NCBI RefSeq assembly: GCF_023499215.1
Contig: NZ_JAKHSK010000013.1
Coordinates: 1-64,000 of the forward strand
Direction: 5' to 3'
DNA: 64,000 nucleotides
Source of the DNA: Zunongwangia pacifica
GTDB lineage: Bacteria; Bacteroidota; Bacteroidia; Flavobacteriales; Flavobacteriaceae
Part shown: in pieces, positions 1 to 8,495 of the stretch
Layout: every line of letters starts with the position of its first letter
How positions within the stretch are numbered: position 1 is the first letter of the stretch
Made by a program: the position numbers and the translations under genes
Notes under the pieces: model-generated
Told to the model about the DNA's origin: nothing
Database searches by the model: none
The model's input: the letters and a program-made list of their open reading frames with translations, nothing else

Positions 1-102
1 GCTTTGATAGCGGTGGTCAACAAACTTTTAAAGCAGGCCTTTGCTATTGCTACACAAAAAACCTATTACACCGAAAATAACTTAAATTTATCTTGTATAT
101 AA
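1..102 (+). CDS. C-terminal end of a putative IS110-family transposase (cut by window edge)
   Basis: Reading frame 1 is open from the first base to a TAA at 100-102 and encodes 33 residues beginning ALIAVVNKLLKQAFAIAT. An 'ALIAVxNKLLKQAFAIA' stretch close to the C terminus is, from memory, typical of Bacteroidetes IS110/IS1111-type transposases (DEDD recombinases with a C-terminal transposase_20 domain). Only the tail is inside the window, so whether the gene is intact is unknown. The element's right end would lie in the following repeat-rich stretch, but I see no terminal repeat that marks it. The family call rests on one short motif. Confidence 0.45.
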   Translation, partial: ALIAVVNKLLKQAFAIATQKTYYTENNLNLSCI

Positions 103-109
103 ACACAGT

Positions 110-201
110 TCATCTCGACCGAAGTGGAGAGATCTCTTGTGTACAGTATTTTTGAACATTAAGATTTCTCCGTTCCGTTACGCTTTAGTCGAAATGACAT
201 A
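110..201. repeat. Imperfect foldback repeat
   Basis: The left arm (TCGACCGAAGTGGAGAGATCT-like) and the right arm (AGATTTCTCCGTTCCG... ending TCGAAATGACA) are diverged reverse complements around a ~35-base centre. Dispersed intergenic foldbacks of this kind are frequent in Bacteroidetes. No function is known to me. Confidence 0.5.
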
Positions 202-215
202 GTTTTCTATTTACT

Positions 216-402
216 TCTCGATACAATTTCTCTTCCCGATTGTTATCGGGACTCGAAATTACTCGAAGTGACACTTCAATATGGTTCATTACGAAACTGA
301 ACTATCTTGTTGATTTTTAAGAAATCGACAATTTGAAAATATTCGCTGGAATGTCAGGTCGAGTGGTTTTGTGCAGTGAAGCGAAGCAAAATTGTATCGA
401 GA
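216..402. repeat. 187-base nested palindromic element
   Basis: The outer arms TCTCGATACAATTT (216-229) and AAATTGTATCGAGA (389-402) are perfect 14-base reverse complements. A second, inner pair (261-273 and 352-364, ACTCGAAGTGACA versus TGTCAGGTCGAGT) matches at 11 of 13 positions. A small hairpin, CCCGAttgttaTCGGG, lies inside the left side. The nested symmetry suggests a foldback or MITE-like unit. Confidence 0.6.
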
Positions 403-570
403 CCTTAATCTGATAGAAGTTAGTGTAAAATAGAACCAAGACAAAAGAGCTAGGAATCAGGATTGAAAATGCTGGATTTTGAATGCATTTTAGCCAAAGG
501 CTAATGGTTTATTACTGTAAATTTTTCTGGTTTTTAGATTGGCTATCACTTTTTGGAAAGTATTATCTGT

Positions 571-637
571 CGTCATTCTGAACTTGTTTCAGAATCTCAT
601 AAGAGTGATGAGATCCCGGATCAAGTCCGGGATGACG
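571..637. repeat. REP-like double hairpin, copy 1
   Basis: Outer arms CGTCAT/ATGACG enclose two hairpins, CTGAA...TTCAG and CCCGGA...TCCGGG. A close relative lies at 7562-7631, a half copy at 15620-15650, and a degenerate copy inside the MITE at 27167-27303. This resembles the widespread 'GTCATTCTGAACTTGTTTCAG' intergenic repeats of bacteria. Confidence 0.65.
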
Positions 638-678
638 GATTTCAAAAAATCTAGCAGCGAAGCGGTATAAATTCTATT

Positions 679-713
679 TAAACTGCTTACTGCGACTGTT
701 TACTGCCTACTGG
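679..713 (-). repeat. 7-base-periodic tail after the oxidoreductase gene
   Basis: On the minus strand the bases after the stop codon read as degenerate heptads with CAGT recurring about every 7 bases (for example CCAGTAG, GCAGTAA, GCAGTAA). The same type of tail follows the genes ending at 2300, 3306 and 8980. Confidence 0.5.
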
Positions 714-714
714 A

Positions 715-2073
715 CTACGTCATTCCCTTAATATCGTTGCTCCAGGTAGGGTAGGCGAAAATCATTGCTTTTAGGTCTTGGCAGGAAAGACCGCCACACA
801 TTGCCATTACAAACATATTAATCATTTCGCCGGCATCTGGACCCACCAGGTGAGCGCCAAGAACTTTTTCGGTTTTTTTATCTTTAATCACTTTAAACGC
901 GTAGTGCTGATTGGCAATACGCTTGGAATTAAACCAACTGGGTACCGATTTGTGTTTTACCACATAATCAAAACCTCTTTCTTTCGCTTGCTGTTCTGAA
1001 AGTCCTACGGAAGCCACATTGGGCAGTGTAAACACTACCGAAGGTTGCGGCGGATAATGCGCTTCGGTTTTATTATATTTTCCTAAAAGGTTAGTGGAAA
1101 CCACCCGTGATTCTTGAGAAGAGAGCGGCGTAAGCGGTAAACCTTCACTATCTGAAACATCTCCGCATGCATAAACACTTGGGTTGGTAGTACTTTGCAG
1201 ATGCTCATTCACCGTAATTCCTTTATTGCTGAAGGCGACATTCCCTTTTTCCAATTCCAATTCGTCAATCGAAGGAACGCGACCGGCGGTATTAAAAACC
1301 AGTTCCGCTTTTGCTGAAACTTCTTTTCCATCTTTCGTTTCCGCAGTTACCCGAAGGTATTTTCTAAGCTTTTCTACTTTTGAAGCTTTCGCATTAAACA
1401 TAAATTTGATGCCAATAGCTTCGGAAGCTTCGGTAAGATGCGCGACCATATCTTCATCAAAATTGGAAAGTGGTCTCGGCTCCGTATCAATCACGGTAAC
1501 TTCTACGCCAAGTCGGGCGGCGATATGGGCAAATTCCATCCCAATGTAACCGGCTCCGATAAAAATCATCGATTCGGAGAGCTTTTCCAATTCCAGGAAA
1601 TCGTCGCTATCTAGCATTAATTCGGTTCCCGGAATTTTTAGTGGCATTGTTTTATTTCCCGTGGCGATCACGATTTTCTTGGCCTTTACAGTTTTACCCT
1701 CTACCGAAAGCGTGTTTTCATCTAAAAATTTAGGTGATTGGTGATACATTTTGATATCGAGAGCCGCCAAATCTTTTTCGGTCGCTGCGGGAATAGCGCC
1801 GGTAAATTTGTATTTGAATTTCTGTAAATCTTCCCAGCTTACTTCCGGCATTTTAGAAATTCCCAATCCCAGCATATTTTGGGAACGCTCGATAATTTCG
1901 GTAATTCCTACCAAAACTTTTTTGGGGTCGCAACCGCGATTGGGGCAGGTGCCGCCGTACTCCCGATTATCGGCAATGGCGACTTTCCATCCCGCTTCAG
2001 CACAATCTTTGGCTACACCTTTCCCGGCAGTTCCGGTACCGATTACAAAAACATCAAATTCTTCTATTCCCAT
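715..2073 (-). CDS. FAD/NAD(P)-dependent disulfide oxidoreductase (class I)
   Basis: Cytoplasmic flavoprotein of the glutathione reductase / mercuric reductase / lipoamide dehydrogenase family; 452 residues is the normal family length. In order I see the FAD-binding GTGTAGKG (12-19), the redox pair Cys43/Cys48 in GGTCPNRGC, the NAD(P)-binding GAGYIGMEF near 175, the ACGD FAD motif near 305 and the dimerisation domain. The C-terminal His-Glu base pair of glutathione reductase is replaced by AYPTWSND, a trait shared by a large subfamily of unassigned substrate, so I do not name one. ATG start. A ~190-base spacer repeat separates it from the SDR gene upstream, and the 3' side carries a heptad-periodic tail instead of a hairpin terminator. 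Confidence 0.9.
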   Translation of the reverse strand: MGIEEFDVFVIGTGTAGKGVAKDCAEAGWKVAIADNREYGGTCPNRGCDPKKVLVGITEIIERSQNMLGLGISKMPEVSWEDLQKFKYKFTGAIPAATEKDLAALDIKMYHQSPKFLDENTLSVEGKTVKAKKIVIATGNKTMPLKIPGTELMLDSDDFLELEKLSESMIFIGAGYIGMEFAHIAARLGVEVTVIDTEPRPLSNFDEDMVAHLTEASEAIGIKFMFNAKASKVEKLRKYLRVTAETKDGKEVSAKAELVFNTAGRVPSIDELELEKGNVAFSNKGITVNEHLQSTTNPSVYACGDVSDSEGLPLTPLSSQESRVVSTNLLGKYNKTEAHYPPQPSVVFTLPNVASVGLSEQQAKERGFDYVVKHKSVPSWFNSKRIANQHYAFKVIKDKKTEKVLGAHLVGPDAGEMINMFVMAMCGGLSCQDLKAMIFAYPTWSNDIKGMT

Positions 2074-2096
2074 TTTTTTTATTTTAGATATTATAT

Positions 2097-2299
2097 CGCT
2101 GCGCTGTTAGAATTTAGACAATTTGATAATGTGCTAATTTGAAAATGAATGAAATCTTTATTTTCAAATTTAGAGACAGTCAACTGCCGTTTTAAACATT
2201 GTCTTGATTCCTGATTCTTATTTCCTGTTTCGAGATATTCTATGGTCTATTTTCTCTTATCTCACGTCTCATTACTCAATTATAACTACTCGCTACTAT
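2097..2299 (-). repeat. ~190-base spacer repeat, copy a
   Basis: First of three related spacers (a 2097-2299, b 3114-3305, c 3810-3985). All share GCTGCGCTGTTAGAAT, AATGTGCTA..TTGAAAATGAA, CAAATTTAGA.ACAGTCAACTGC, AAACATTGTCTTG and TTCCTGATTCTTA in the same order. On the minus strand the part next to the upstream gene's stop codon is 7-base periodic. Confidence 0.8.
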
Positions 2300-3079
2300 T
2301 TAAATATACTTCACTACTCCGCCATCAACCCGTAAACTTGCTCCATTGGTAGCCGAGGAAAGTGGACTCGCAACATAAGCAATCATATTGGCGACTTCCT
2401 GCGGATCGGCAAATCGCTGGATTAACGAACTGGGGCGCTGAGTTTCAAAAAACTCATTTTCTATTTCCTTTTTGTCATTATTGTCGGCATCTACCATATC
2501 TTTTACACCTTCAGAATAGGTGGGGCCCGGTAATACGCTGTTTACGGTAACATTGGTACCTTTGGTGATTTCGGCAATTCCTCTTGAAATAGAAAGTTGT
2601 GCGGTTTTCGTCATTCCGTAATGAATCATTTCTACCGGAATATTCAACCCGCTTTCACTTGAAATGAAAATCACCCGTCCCCAATCCTGATCGAGCATTT
2701 TAGGCAGTAAAGCTTTGGTAAGCCGAACGCCGCTGAGCACATTTACTTCATAGAAATCTTTCCATTCTTCATCTGGAATTTCAAAAAAGTCTTTCGGATT
2801 AAAAATGCCGACATTATTGATAAGAATATCGACTTTACCAATTTTTTCGATTAGGAGATCGACCTCATCTTTTTTCGAAAAATCGCAGGCAATTCCAGAG
2901 ATTTTAGTGTTTTTGATTTCGCTGTTTATACTTAAAATGGCTTTGTCTATGCTTTCTTGCGATCGCCCGTTAATAATCACTTCGGCACCTTCTTTTGCCA
3001 GGGTTTTCGCTGTGGCATAACCAATCCCTTTGGTTGATCCTGAAATAAATACTTTTTTGTCTTTTAACTGATAATCCAT
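2300..3079 (-). CDS. SDR family NAD(P)-dependent oxidoreductase
   Basis: Classical short-chain dehydrogenase/reductase of 259 residues with a Rossmann fold. The cofactor motif GSTKGIG is at 14-20 and NNVG (the NNAG variant) at 88-91. The catalytic residues are Ser141, Tyr154 and Lys158 (YGMTK), followed by the PG motif after the sixth strand and a C-terminal NGASLRVDGG, usual for SDRs. The substrate cannot be read from the sequence. It sits in a three-gene minus-strand group with a flavin oxidoreductase and DoxX, suggestive of redox or detoxification work, but ~190-base repeats separate the genes, so a single operon is not assured. ATG start at 3079. Confidence 0.9.
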   Translation of the reverse strand: MDYQLKDKKVFISGSTKGIGYATAKTLAKEGAEVIINGRSQESIDKAILSINSEIKNTKISGIACDFSKKDEVDLLIEKIGKVDILINNVGIFNPKDFFEIPDEEWKDFYEVNVLSGVRLTKALLPKMLDQDWGRVIFISSESGLNIPVEMIHYGMTKTAQLSISRGIAEITKGTNVTVNSVLPGPTYSEGVKDMVDADNNDKKEIENEFFETQRPSSLIQRFADPQEVANMIAYVASPLSSATNGASLRVDGGVVKYI

Positions 3080-3113
3080 TTTGTCTTTTTTTAATTTAGG
3101 AATTAGATGTTAG

Positions 3114-3305
3114 ACCGCTGCGCTGTTAGAATATAGATGATTTGATAATGTGCTAATTTGAAAATGAACGAAATGCTTACTTTTTATTTCCAAATTTAGA
3201 AACAGTCAACTGCCGTTTTAAACATTGTCTTGGTTCCTGATTCTTACTTCCTGTTTCAATATTCTCTTGTCTCTTATCTCACGTCTCATTACTCAATTCT
3301 AATTA
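3114..3305 (-). repeat. ~190-base spacer repeat, copy b
   Basis: Second copy of the spacer family, lying exactly between the SDR start and the DoxX stop. Read on the minus strand, the part next to the DoxX stop codon is a run of degenerate heptads ending in AGA or GGA (for example AATGAGA CGTGAGA, then TAAGAGA CAAGAGA). Confidence 0.8.
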
Positions 3306-3701
3306 CTATTCCTTACTCTTCTTCACGGCCCAAACTTCATATTCCAGGTTTTTTATGAGAAAAAAGATAAATAACGCGTAAAGCATTTGTGTTCCGATCG
3401 CGCTCCAATCTTCTTTAAAGGCACATCCGGTAATGAGCAGCATTATAAAAATAGCTGCGGCGGCTAGTGTTTTTTTACTGAAAATGCCTAAAAAGACGAA
3501 AATCCCCAGCACCACTTCGATAAAAGGAATGGCATAAGCCACCATTTCTATTAAGGGTAATGGCAGCATTGTACCTTCAAAGCCTTGTGTGAGTCCGTTA
3601 GTAAAGGCTTCCAGTTTGGGAATCCGAACAAATCCGTGCAGGAAAAAGTTGATTCCCAGTGTTATCCTGGCCAATAAAAAAGCGAGCTGGTGGTTGGACA
3701 T
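3306..3701 (-). CDS. DoxX family membrane protein
   Basis: 131-residue integral membrane protein with the DoxX pattern: LLLRIxLGxxFxxHG-like start (LLARITLGINFFLHGFVRIPKL), a second segment with PFIEVVLGIFVFLGI, and further hydrophobic segments (LAAAAIFIMLLITGCAF and the MLYALFIFFLIKNLEYEVW region), about four helices in all. DoxX proteins are small membrane subunits linked in some bacteria to quinone or thiol oxidation; the role here is not determined. Its flavin-oxidoreductase and SDR neighbours are compatible with a redox role, which is inference only. ATG start at 3701; flanked on both sides by spacer repeats. Confidence 0.85.
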   Translation of the reverse strand: MSNHQLAFLLARITLGINFFLHGFVRIPKLEAFTNGLTQGFEGTMLPLPLIEMVAYAIPFIEVVLGIFVFLGIFSKKTLAAAAIFIMLLITGCAFKEDWSAIGTQMLYALFIFFLIKNLEYEVWAVKKSKE

Positions 3702-3809
3702 TGCAATTTTTTTTGAAATTACATTCTTTGAGACGGAATCCCTGTTATGGAAATTGTAAAATATTCAAATAGCGGTAAGATGATTTGTTGTCCGGAATTA
3801 GAAGTTCGA

Positions 3810-3985
3810 CCGCTGCGCTGTTAGAATATAGATGATGTGTTAATGTGCTATTTGAAAATGAACGAAATACTTACTTTTTATTTCCAAATTTAGAAACAGT
3901 CAACTGCTGTTCTAAATATTGTCTTGATTCCTGATTCTTATTTCCTGTTTCAATATCTCTCCTCTATTTTCTATTGCTCCTTTTT
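3810..3985 (-). repeat. ~190-base spacer repeat, copy c
   Basis: Third copy, upstream of DoxX and before the mfd promoter. No gene stop codon borders its left side on the minus strand, so this copy may mark a lost gene or a duplicated boundary. The order of conserved blocks is the same as in copies a and b. The rest of 3702-4131 holds only the mfd promoter. Confidence 0.75.
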
Positions 3986-4095
3986 ATATTTATTTAAATT
4001 GGAATTCAAATCTTTCACTTTTCCATTCCAATAAGCTGAGCGCTAATTGCTGATAGCTTAGAGCTAATTCTATACGTTAAAAATATCATAGTCAG

Positions 4096-4126
4096 TTGTG
4101 AAGCTTTTCTTTTGCAATTATCTTTG
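4096..4126 (+). promoter_or_regulatory. mfd promoter, nearly leaderless
   Basis: TTG at 4096-4098, a 20-base spacer, then TATCTTTG at 4119-4126. This fits the Bacteroidetes consensus of TTG or TTTG, 17-23 bases, then TAnnTTTG. Only five bases (CAGCA) separate the -7 element from the ATG, so the transcript should begin at or almost at the start codon. Confidence 0.7.
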
Positions 4127-4131
4127 CAGCA

Positions 4132-7100
4132 ATGAGTACATCTACCATCGCCCAAAGTTTTGCACAATCCCCGCAACAGCAGGAATTGCGGGACGCTATT
4201 GCCGTTTCTGAAAAAAATACCGATAAAATTCATCTAAAAGGCCTTGTAGGCTCGTCACTTTCGTTTGTGGTGGCCAACGCGTTTAAAGAAGCCAAGCGTC
4301 CTTTTTTAATGATTTTAAACGATAAAGAAGAAGCCGCCTATTACCTAAACGATCTAGAACAATTAATTGGTGAAGACGATGTGTTGTTCTATCCCGGCAG
4401 TTACCGCAGGCCCTATCAAATTGAAGAAACCGACAACGCGAATGTTCTGTTGCGTGCCGAGGTATTAAACCGAATCAACTCACGCAAGAAACCGGCGGTG
4501 ATTGTGACTTATCCCGATGCGCTGTTCGAAAAAGTGGTAACCCGAAAAGAACTCGATAAAAGCACGCTGAAGATTCACGTAAACGACGAACTTTCCATCG
4601 ATTTTGTCAATGAAGTTTTGTTTGAATACAAATTCAAACGTGTAGATTTTGTTACCGAACCGGGAGAGTTTTCAGTACGCGGTGGGATTATTGATGTATT
4701 CTCTTTCAGTAATGATGAGCCCTACCGGATCGAATTTTTTGGGGATGAAGTGGATAGCATTCGGAGTTTCGATGTAGAGACGCAACTTTCTACCGATAAG
4801 GTGAAGAAAATCTCCATAATGCCGAATGTCGAGAACAAAAAACTCGATGAGGTTCGGGAGAGTTTCTTAAAATATGTCGCCGCAAATACATTGATATTCG
4901 TTAAAAATATCGACCTTTTTTCAGCACAACTCGATAAACTTTTTGAGAAAGCCGAAGAAGCTTTTCAAAAGATTTCAGGAGAAATCAAGCAAAGTGAGCC
5001 CGCTGCCCTTTTTTGTAATTCAGCATTAATCAATAAGCAATTAGTGGAATTTTCGGTGGCCGAATTGAGCAATCAGGCCTTTTTAAAACCGAAAAAAGAG
5101 ATTGTTTATTTTGTGACTCCGCAACCCTCCTTCAATAAACAATTCGATTTATTGATTGAAAATCTTATTGAAAATCAGGAAAAAGGCTATACCAATTATA
5201 TTTTCTGCGGGAGCGAGCAGCAGGCGAAGCGCTTTCACGATATTTTCGACGATCAGGAAAAGAAAGTAAAATACCAAACGGTGGTACTTTCCTTGTTTCA
5301 GGGATTTATTGACGAACAGGCGAAAAATGTTTGCTATACCGATCATCAGATTTTTGAACGTTACCATAAATTCAGCTTAAAAAATGGCTATGCCAAAAAG
5401 CAGGCGATAACGCTGAAAGAGCTCACCAATCTTACCGTAGGCGATTATGTTACCCATATTGATCACGGCATAGGGAAGTTTGGCGGACTTCAAAAAATTG
5501 ATGTAGAAGGCAAGAAACAGGAAGCCATTAAACTGATTTATGGCGAGCGCGATATCCTGTATTTAAGCATTCATTCCCTACATAAAATTTCAAAATACAA
5601 CGGTAAAGACGGGAAAGAACCTAAAATCTTCAAGTTAGGTAGCAATGCCTGGAAAAACCTGAAGAAAAAGACCAAAGCCCGCGTTAAACATATCGCCTAT
5701 AATTTAATTGAATTATACGCCAAACGCCGCTTGCAGAAAGGTTTTGCTTACGGTCCCGATTCGTATTTGCAACACGAGCTGGAAGCGTCGTTTATTTATG
5801 AAGATACGCCCGATCAAAGTACTGCGACTGAAGCGGTGAAAAAAGATATGGAAAACGAGCGCCCAATGGACCGATTGGTTTGTGGGGATGTTGGTTTTGG
5901 AAAGACCGAAGTTGCCATTCGCGCCGCCTTTAAAGCCGTAGATAATGGGAAACAGGTAGCGGTGTTGGTGCCCACGACGATTTTGGCCTTTCAGCACCAT
6001 CAAACATTTTCTGAGCGTTTAAAAGATTTGCCGGTAACGGTGGATTATTTAAACAGATTTAGAACCGCCAAAGAGCGCCGCGAAACGTTGGCCGATCTGG
6101 AAAGCGGTCGCGTAGATATTATTATCGGAACGCATCAGTTAGTCAACAAGTCCGTTAAATTTAAAGATTTGGGGCTGCTGATTGTTGATGAAGAGCAAAA
6201 GTTTGGTGTTGCGGTAAAAGATAAGTTGAAAACCATCAAAGAAAACGTTGATACGCTAACGTTAACGGCAACGCCAATTCCGCGTACGCTTCAGTTTAGT
6301 TTAATGGCAGCGCGGGATTTATCGACCATTACCACGCCTCCGCCTAACCGTTATCCGATTGAGTCGAACGTGATCCGTTTTTCCGAAGAAACCATTCGGG
6401 ATGCAGTGTTGTATGAAATTCAGCGTGGTGGACAGGTATTTTTTATTCATAACCGAATCGAAAATATCAAGGAAGTTGCCGGAATGATTCAGCGCTTGGT
6501 TCCCGATGCGAAAGTAGGCATTGGTCACGGACAAATGGAAGGGAAGAAGCTGGAGAAGTTGATGTTGAGTTTTATCAACGGGGAATTCGACGTGCTGGTT
6601 TCGACCACCATTATCGAAAGCGGATTGGATGTCACCAACGCGAACACCATTTTTATTAATAATGCCAATAACTTCGGACTTTCAGATCTGCACCAAATGC
6701 GGGGTCGGGTAGGGCGAAGCAACAAAAAAGCTTTCTGTTATTTTATCACGCCGCCTTATTCTGCGATGACCGAAGAAGCGCGTAAACGAATGACGGCTTT
6801 AGAGCAATTTTCAGACCTGGGAAGCGGCTTCAACATTGCGATGAAAGATTTGGAAATCCGGGGTGCCGGAGATTTACTAGGTGGTGAGCAAAGCGGATTT
6901 ATCAACGAAATTGGTTTTGATACCTATCAGAAAATTTTATCGGAAGCTATTGAGGAACTGAAAGAAAACGAATTTAAAGAACTGTATAACGAAGAAGATA
7001 TTGAATATAAAGATTTTGTAAAAGAAACGCAAATCGACACCGATTTTGAGATTCTGTTCCCAGACGATTATATCAACAATATCGCGGAACGACTGAATTT

Positions 7101-7512
7101 ATACACCAAGCTGAATGAACTAAAAACCGAAGAAGAATTAGAGAAATTTGAAGCCGAATTGGTGGATCGTTTTGGTGAATTACCGGTACCGGCAGTAGAT
7201 TTGCTGAACAGTGTGAGAATCAAATGGATCGCTTCAAAAATCGGACTCGAAAAAATTATAATGAAACAAAATAAACTGATTGGATATTTTATTTCAGATC
7301 AGCAATCACGATTCTATCAAACAGCCAATTTCACCAAAGTCCTGCAATACGTGCAATCCCACCCGCAGGCCTGCAAAATGAAAGAAAAGAAAACCCGAAA
7401 CGGTTTACGTTTACTATTGACGTTTGAAAAAATCAATTCAATTGAAAAAGCTTTAAAAGTATTGCAGCCTTTAGATTTTAGAAAGAAAAAGGAGGAAGTG
7501 GAAGAAGCTTAG
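4132..7512 (+). CDS. mfd: Transcription-repair coupling factor Mfd
   Basis: 1126-residue ATP-dependent DNA translocase that removes RNA polymerase stalled at lesions and recruits UvrA. It shows the UvrB-like N-terminal region with GSYRRPYQ and GEFSVRGGIIDVF. Next comes the CarD-like RNA-polymerase interaction domain (about 430-530, VGDYVTHIDHGIGKFGG). Helicase motifs follow: Walker A GDVGFGKTE near 585-593, DEEQ near 686-689, TATPIPRTL, and motif VI with QMRGRVGRS. The C-terminal TRCF domain contains LYTKLNELKTEEEL. Length is normal. Motif II is DEEQ rather than the DEEH of E. coli, which I treat as a lineage variant. A consensus promoter stops five bases before the ATG. Confidence 0.97.
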   Translation: MSTSTIAQSFAQSPQQQELRDAIAVSEKNTDKIHLKGLVGSSLSFVVANAFKEAKRPFLMILNDKEEAAYYLNDLEQLIGEDDVLFYPGSYRRPYQIEETDNANVLLRAEVLNRINSRKKPAVIVTYPDALFEKVVTRKELDKSTLKIHVNDELSIDFVNEVLFEYKFKRVDFVTEPGEFSVRGGIIDVFSFSNDEPYRIEFFGDEVDSIRSFDVETQLSTDKVKKISIMPNVENKKLDEVRESFLKYVAANTLIFVKNIDLFSAQLDKLFEKAEEAFQKISGEIKQSEPAALFCNSALINKQLVEFSVAELSNQAFLKPKKEIVYFVTPQPSFNKQFDLLIENLIENQEKGYTNYIFCGSEQQAKRFHDIFDDQEKKVKYQTVVLSLFQGFIDEQAKNVCYTDHQIFERYHKFSLKNGYAKKQAITLKELTNLTVGDYVTHIDHGIGKFGGLQKIDVEGKKQEAIKLIYGERDILYLSIHSLHKISKYNGKDGKEPKIFKLGSNAWKNLKKKTKARVKHIAYNLIELYAKRRLQKGFAYGPDSYLQHELEASFIYEDTPDQSTATEAVKKDMENERPMDRLVCGDVGFGKTEVAIRAAFKAVDNGKQVAVLVPTTILAFQHHQTFSERLKDLPVTVDYLNRFRTAKERRETLADLESGRVDIIIGTHQLVNKSVKFKDLGLLIVDEEQKFGVAVKDKLKTIKENVDTLTLTATPIPRTLQFSLMAARDLSTITTPPPNRYPIESNVIRFSEETIRDAVLYEIQRGGQVFFIHNRIENIKEVAGMIQRLVPDAKVGIGHGQMEGKKLEKLMLSFINGEFDVLVSTTIIESGLDVTNANTIFINNANNFGLSDLHQMRGRVGRSNKKAFCYFITPPYSAMTEEARKRMTALEQFSDLGSGFNIAMKDLEIRGAGDLLGGEQSGFINEIGFDTYQKILSEAIEELKENEFKELYNEEDIEYKDFVKETQIDTDFEILFPDDYINNIAERLNLYTKLNELKTEEELEKFEAELVDRFGELPVPAVDLLNSVRIKWIASKIGLEKIIMKQNKLIGYFISDQQSRFYQTANFTKVLQYVQSHPQACKMKEKKTRNGLRLLLTFEKINSIEKALKVLQPLDFRKKKEEVEEA

Positions 7513-7561
7513 ATTTTTATAGTATTCGCTTTTTGTCAACTTAATCTTTTCACTTTAAAAA

Positions 7562-7631
7562 TGTCATGCTGAACTTGATTCAGCATCTCATGCTGCTTAG
7601 GATGAGCCCCTGAATCAAGTTCAGGGTGACG
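7562..7631. repeat. REP-like double hairpin, copy 2
   Basis: Two hairpins, GCTGAAC..GATTCAGC and CCCTGAA..TTCAGGG, between outer TGTCA and GTGAC ends, just downstream of mfd and convergent with the next gene. It may serve as a transcription barrier, but no U-run follows. Confidence 0.6.
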
Positions 7632-7694
7632 AAAATTCACATATTATGATATAGCGGATATACAATGTGCTTAAGATTAATAACATCTAAACCA

Positions 7695-8495
7695 TCATAT
7701 CTCATATTTAAACTCAAACCCAATTTTATCCAAGTTTACCGAAGAAATTATTTTTCCTTTTGAAGGTCGATTTTGGTCATATTCGGGGGCTTTTATATTT
7801 CTGGATTTTGCTTCTTTGGTATAGTATTCATGTTTTTTAGGATGCTCGGGATAAGCGGCATTAAAAACAGTTCCGAATTCATCATTTTCGATGATTTTGG
7901 ACAATAATTCAATACAATCTTCACGCTGAATTAAATTTGCCGGTGCATCGGCATTTTTGAGTCCGCTTTTATTAGAAAGCATCGTTACCGGATGCCGATC
8001 TTTACTAATTAAGCCGCCAAACCTTATCACGGTAGTTTCAAAGTTGGGGTTATCGCCTAATATATTTTCACAGGCAATTAGTTGCTTTGCAGCTTGTGAA
8101 TTTCCATTCGGTTTATTTTCTTCAGTATATTCAGGAAAATTTTCCTCATCTTCAAAAACACTTGTTGAGCTTACAAAGATCACTTTTTGGATGCCCGATT
8201 TTTCAATGTAAGAAATGATATTGGTGATTTTTCCGGTAAAATCTGTTTCTGGATTTTTTCGTAATCCCGGCGGAATGTCGATAATCAGAATTTCAGAATT
8301 CGACAAAAAGGAACTCATATCACCCTGAATCCCGTTATCGTAAAGTTCGAGATGATAAGGGGTGATGCCTGCTGAAGAAAGTTCTTGCATTTTAGCAACC
8401 GTGGTGGTGGATCCTTTAATGGCATAACCATCTTCCATTAGTTTTTTTGCCAACGGAAAACCTAACCAACCACATCCTAATATTGAAATTTGCAT
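7695..8495 (-). CDS. YeeZ-like NAD(P)-binding epimerase/dehydratase-family protein
   Basis: Rossmann-fold protein of 266 residues from the chosen ATG at 8495. An in-frame upstream extension of 18 lysine-rich residues is rejected because the fold begins at MQISILGCGWLGFP. GCGWLG (7-12) is the dinucleotide-binding glycine motif, and the protein resembles E. coli YeeZ and other atypical extended SDRs. VSSTSVF is present in mid-protein, but the YxxxK catalytic motif is not obvious, as is usual in this subgroup. Substrate unknown. It converges with mfd and is preceded by a long non-coding region. Confidence 0.8.
   Translation of the reverse strand: MQISILGCGWLGFPLAKKLMEDGYAIKGSTTTVAKMQELSSAGITPYHLELYDNGIQGDMSSFLSNSEILIIDIPPGLRKNPETDFTGKITNIISYIEKSGIQKVIFVSSTSVFEDEENFPEYTEENKPNGNSQAAKQLIACENILGDNPNFETTVIRFGGLISKDRHPVTMLSNKSGLKNADAPANLIQREDCIELLSKIIENDEFGTVFNAAYPEHPKKHEYYTKEAKSRNIKAPEYDQNRPSKGKIISSVNLDKIGFEFKYEI

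Larger units (their letters stand above)
103..714. other. Gene-free, repeat-rich intergenic region
   Basis: No credible coding frame. It contains, in order, an imperfect foldback of the 'TCGAC-GAAG...GGAGA-ATCT' type (110-201), a large nested palindrome (216-402), a stretch where I see nothing (403-570), a REP-like double hairpin (571-637) and a 7-base-periodic tail next to the oxidoreductase stop codon (679-713). Confidence 0.7.

Noticed and set aside
2097-3985. CRISPR-like array
   Set aside because: Only three copies, ~190 bases long, separated by whole genes, not by short spacers; no cas genes.
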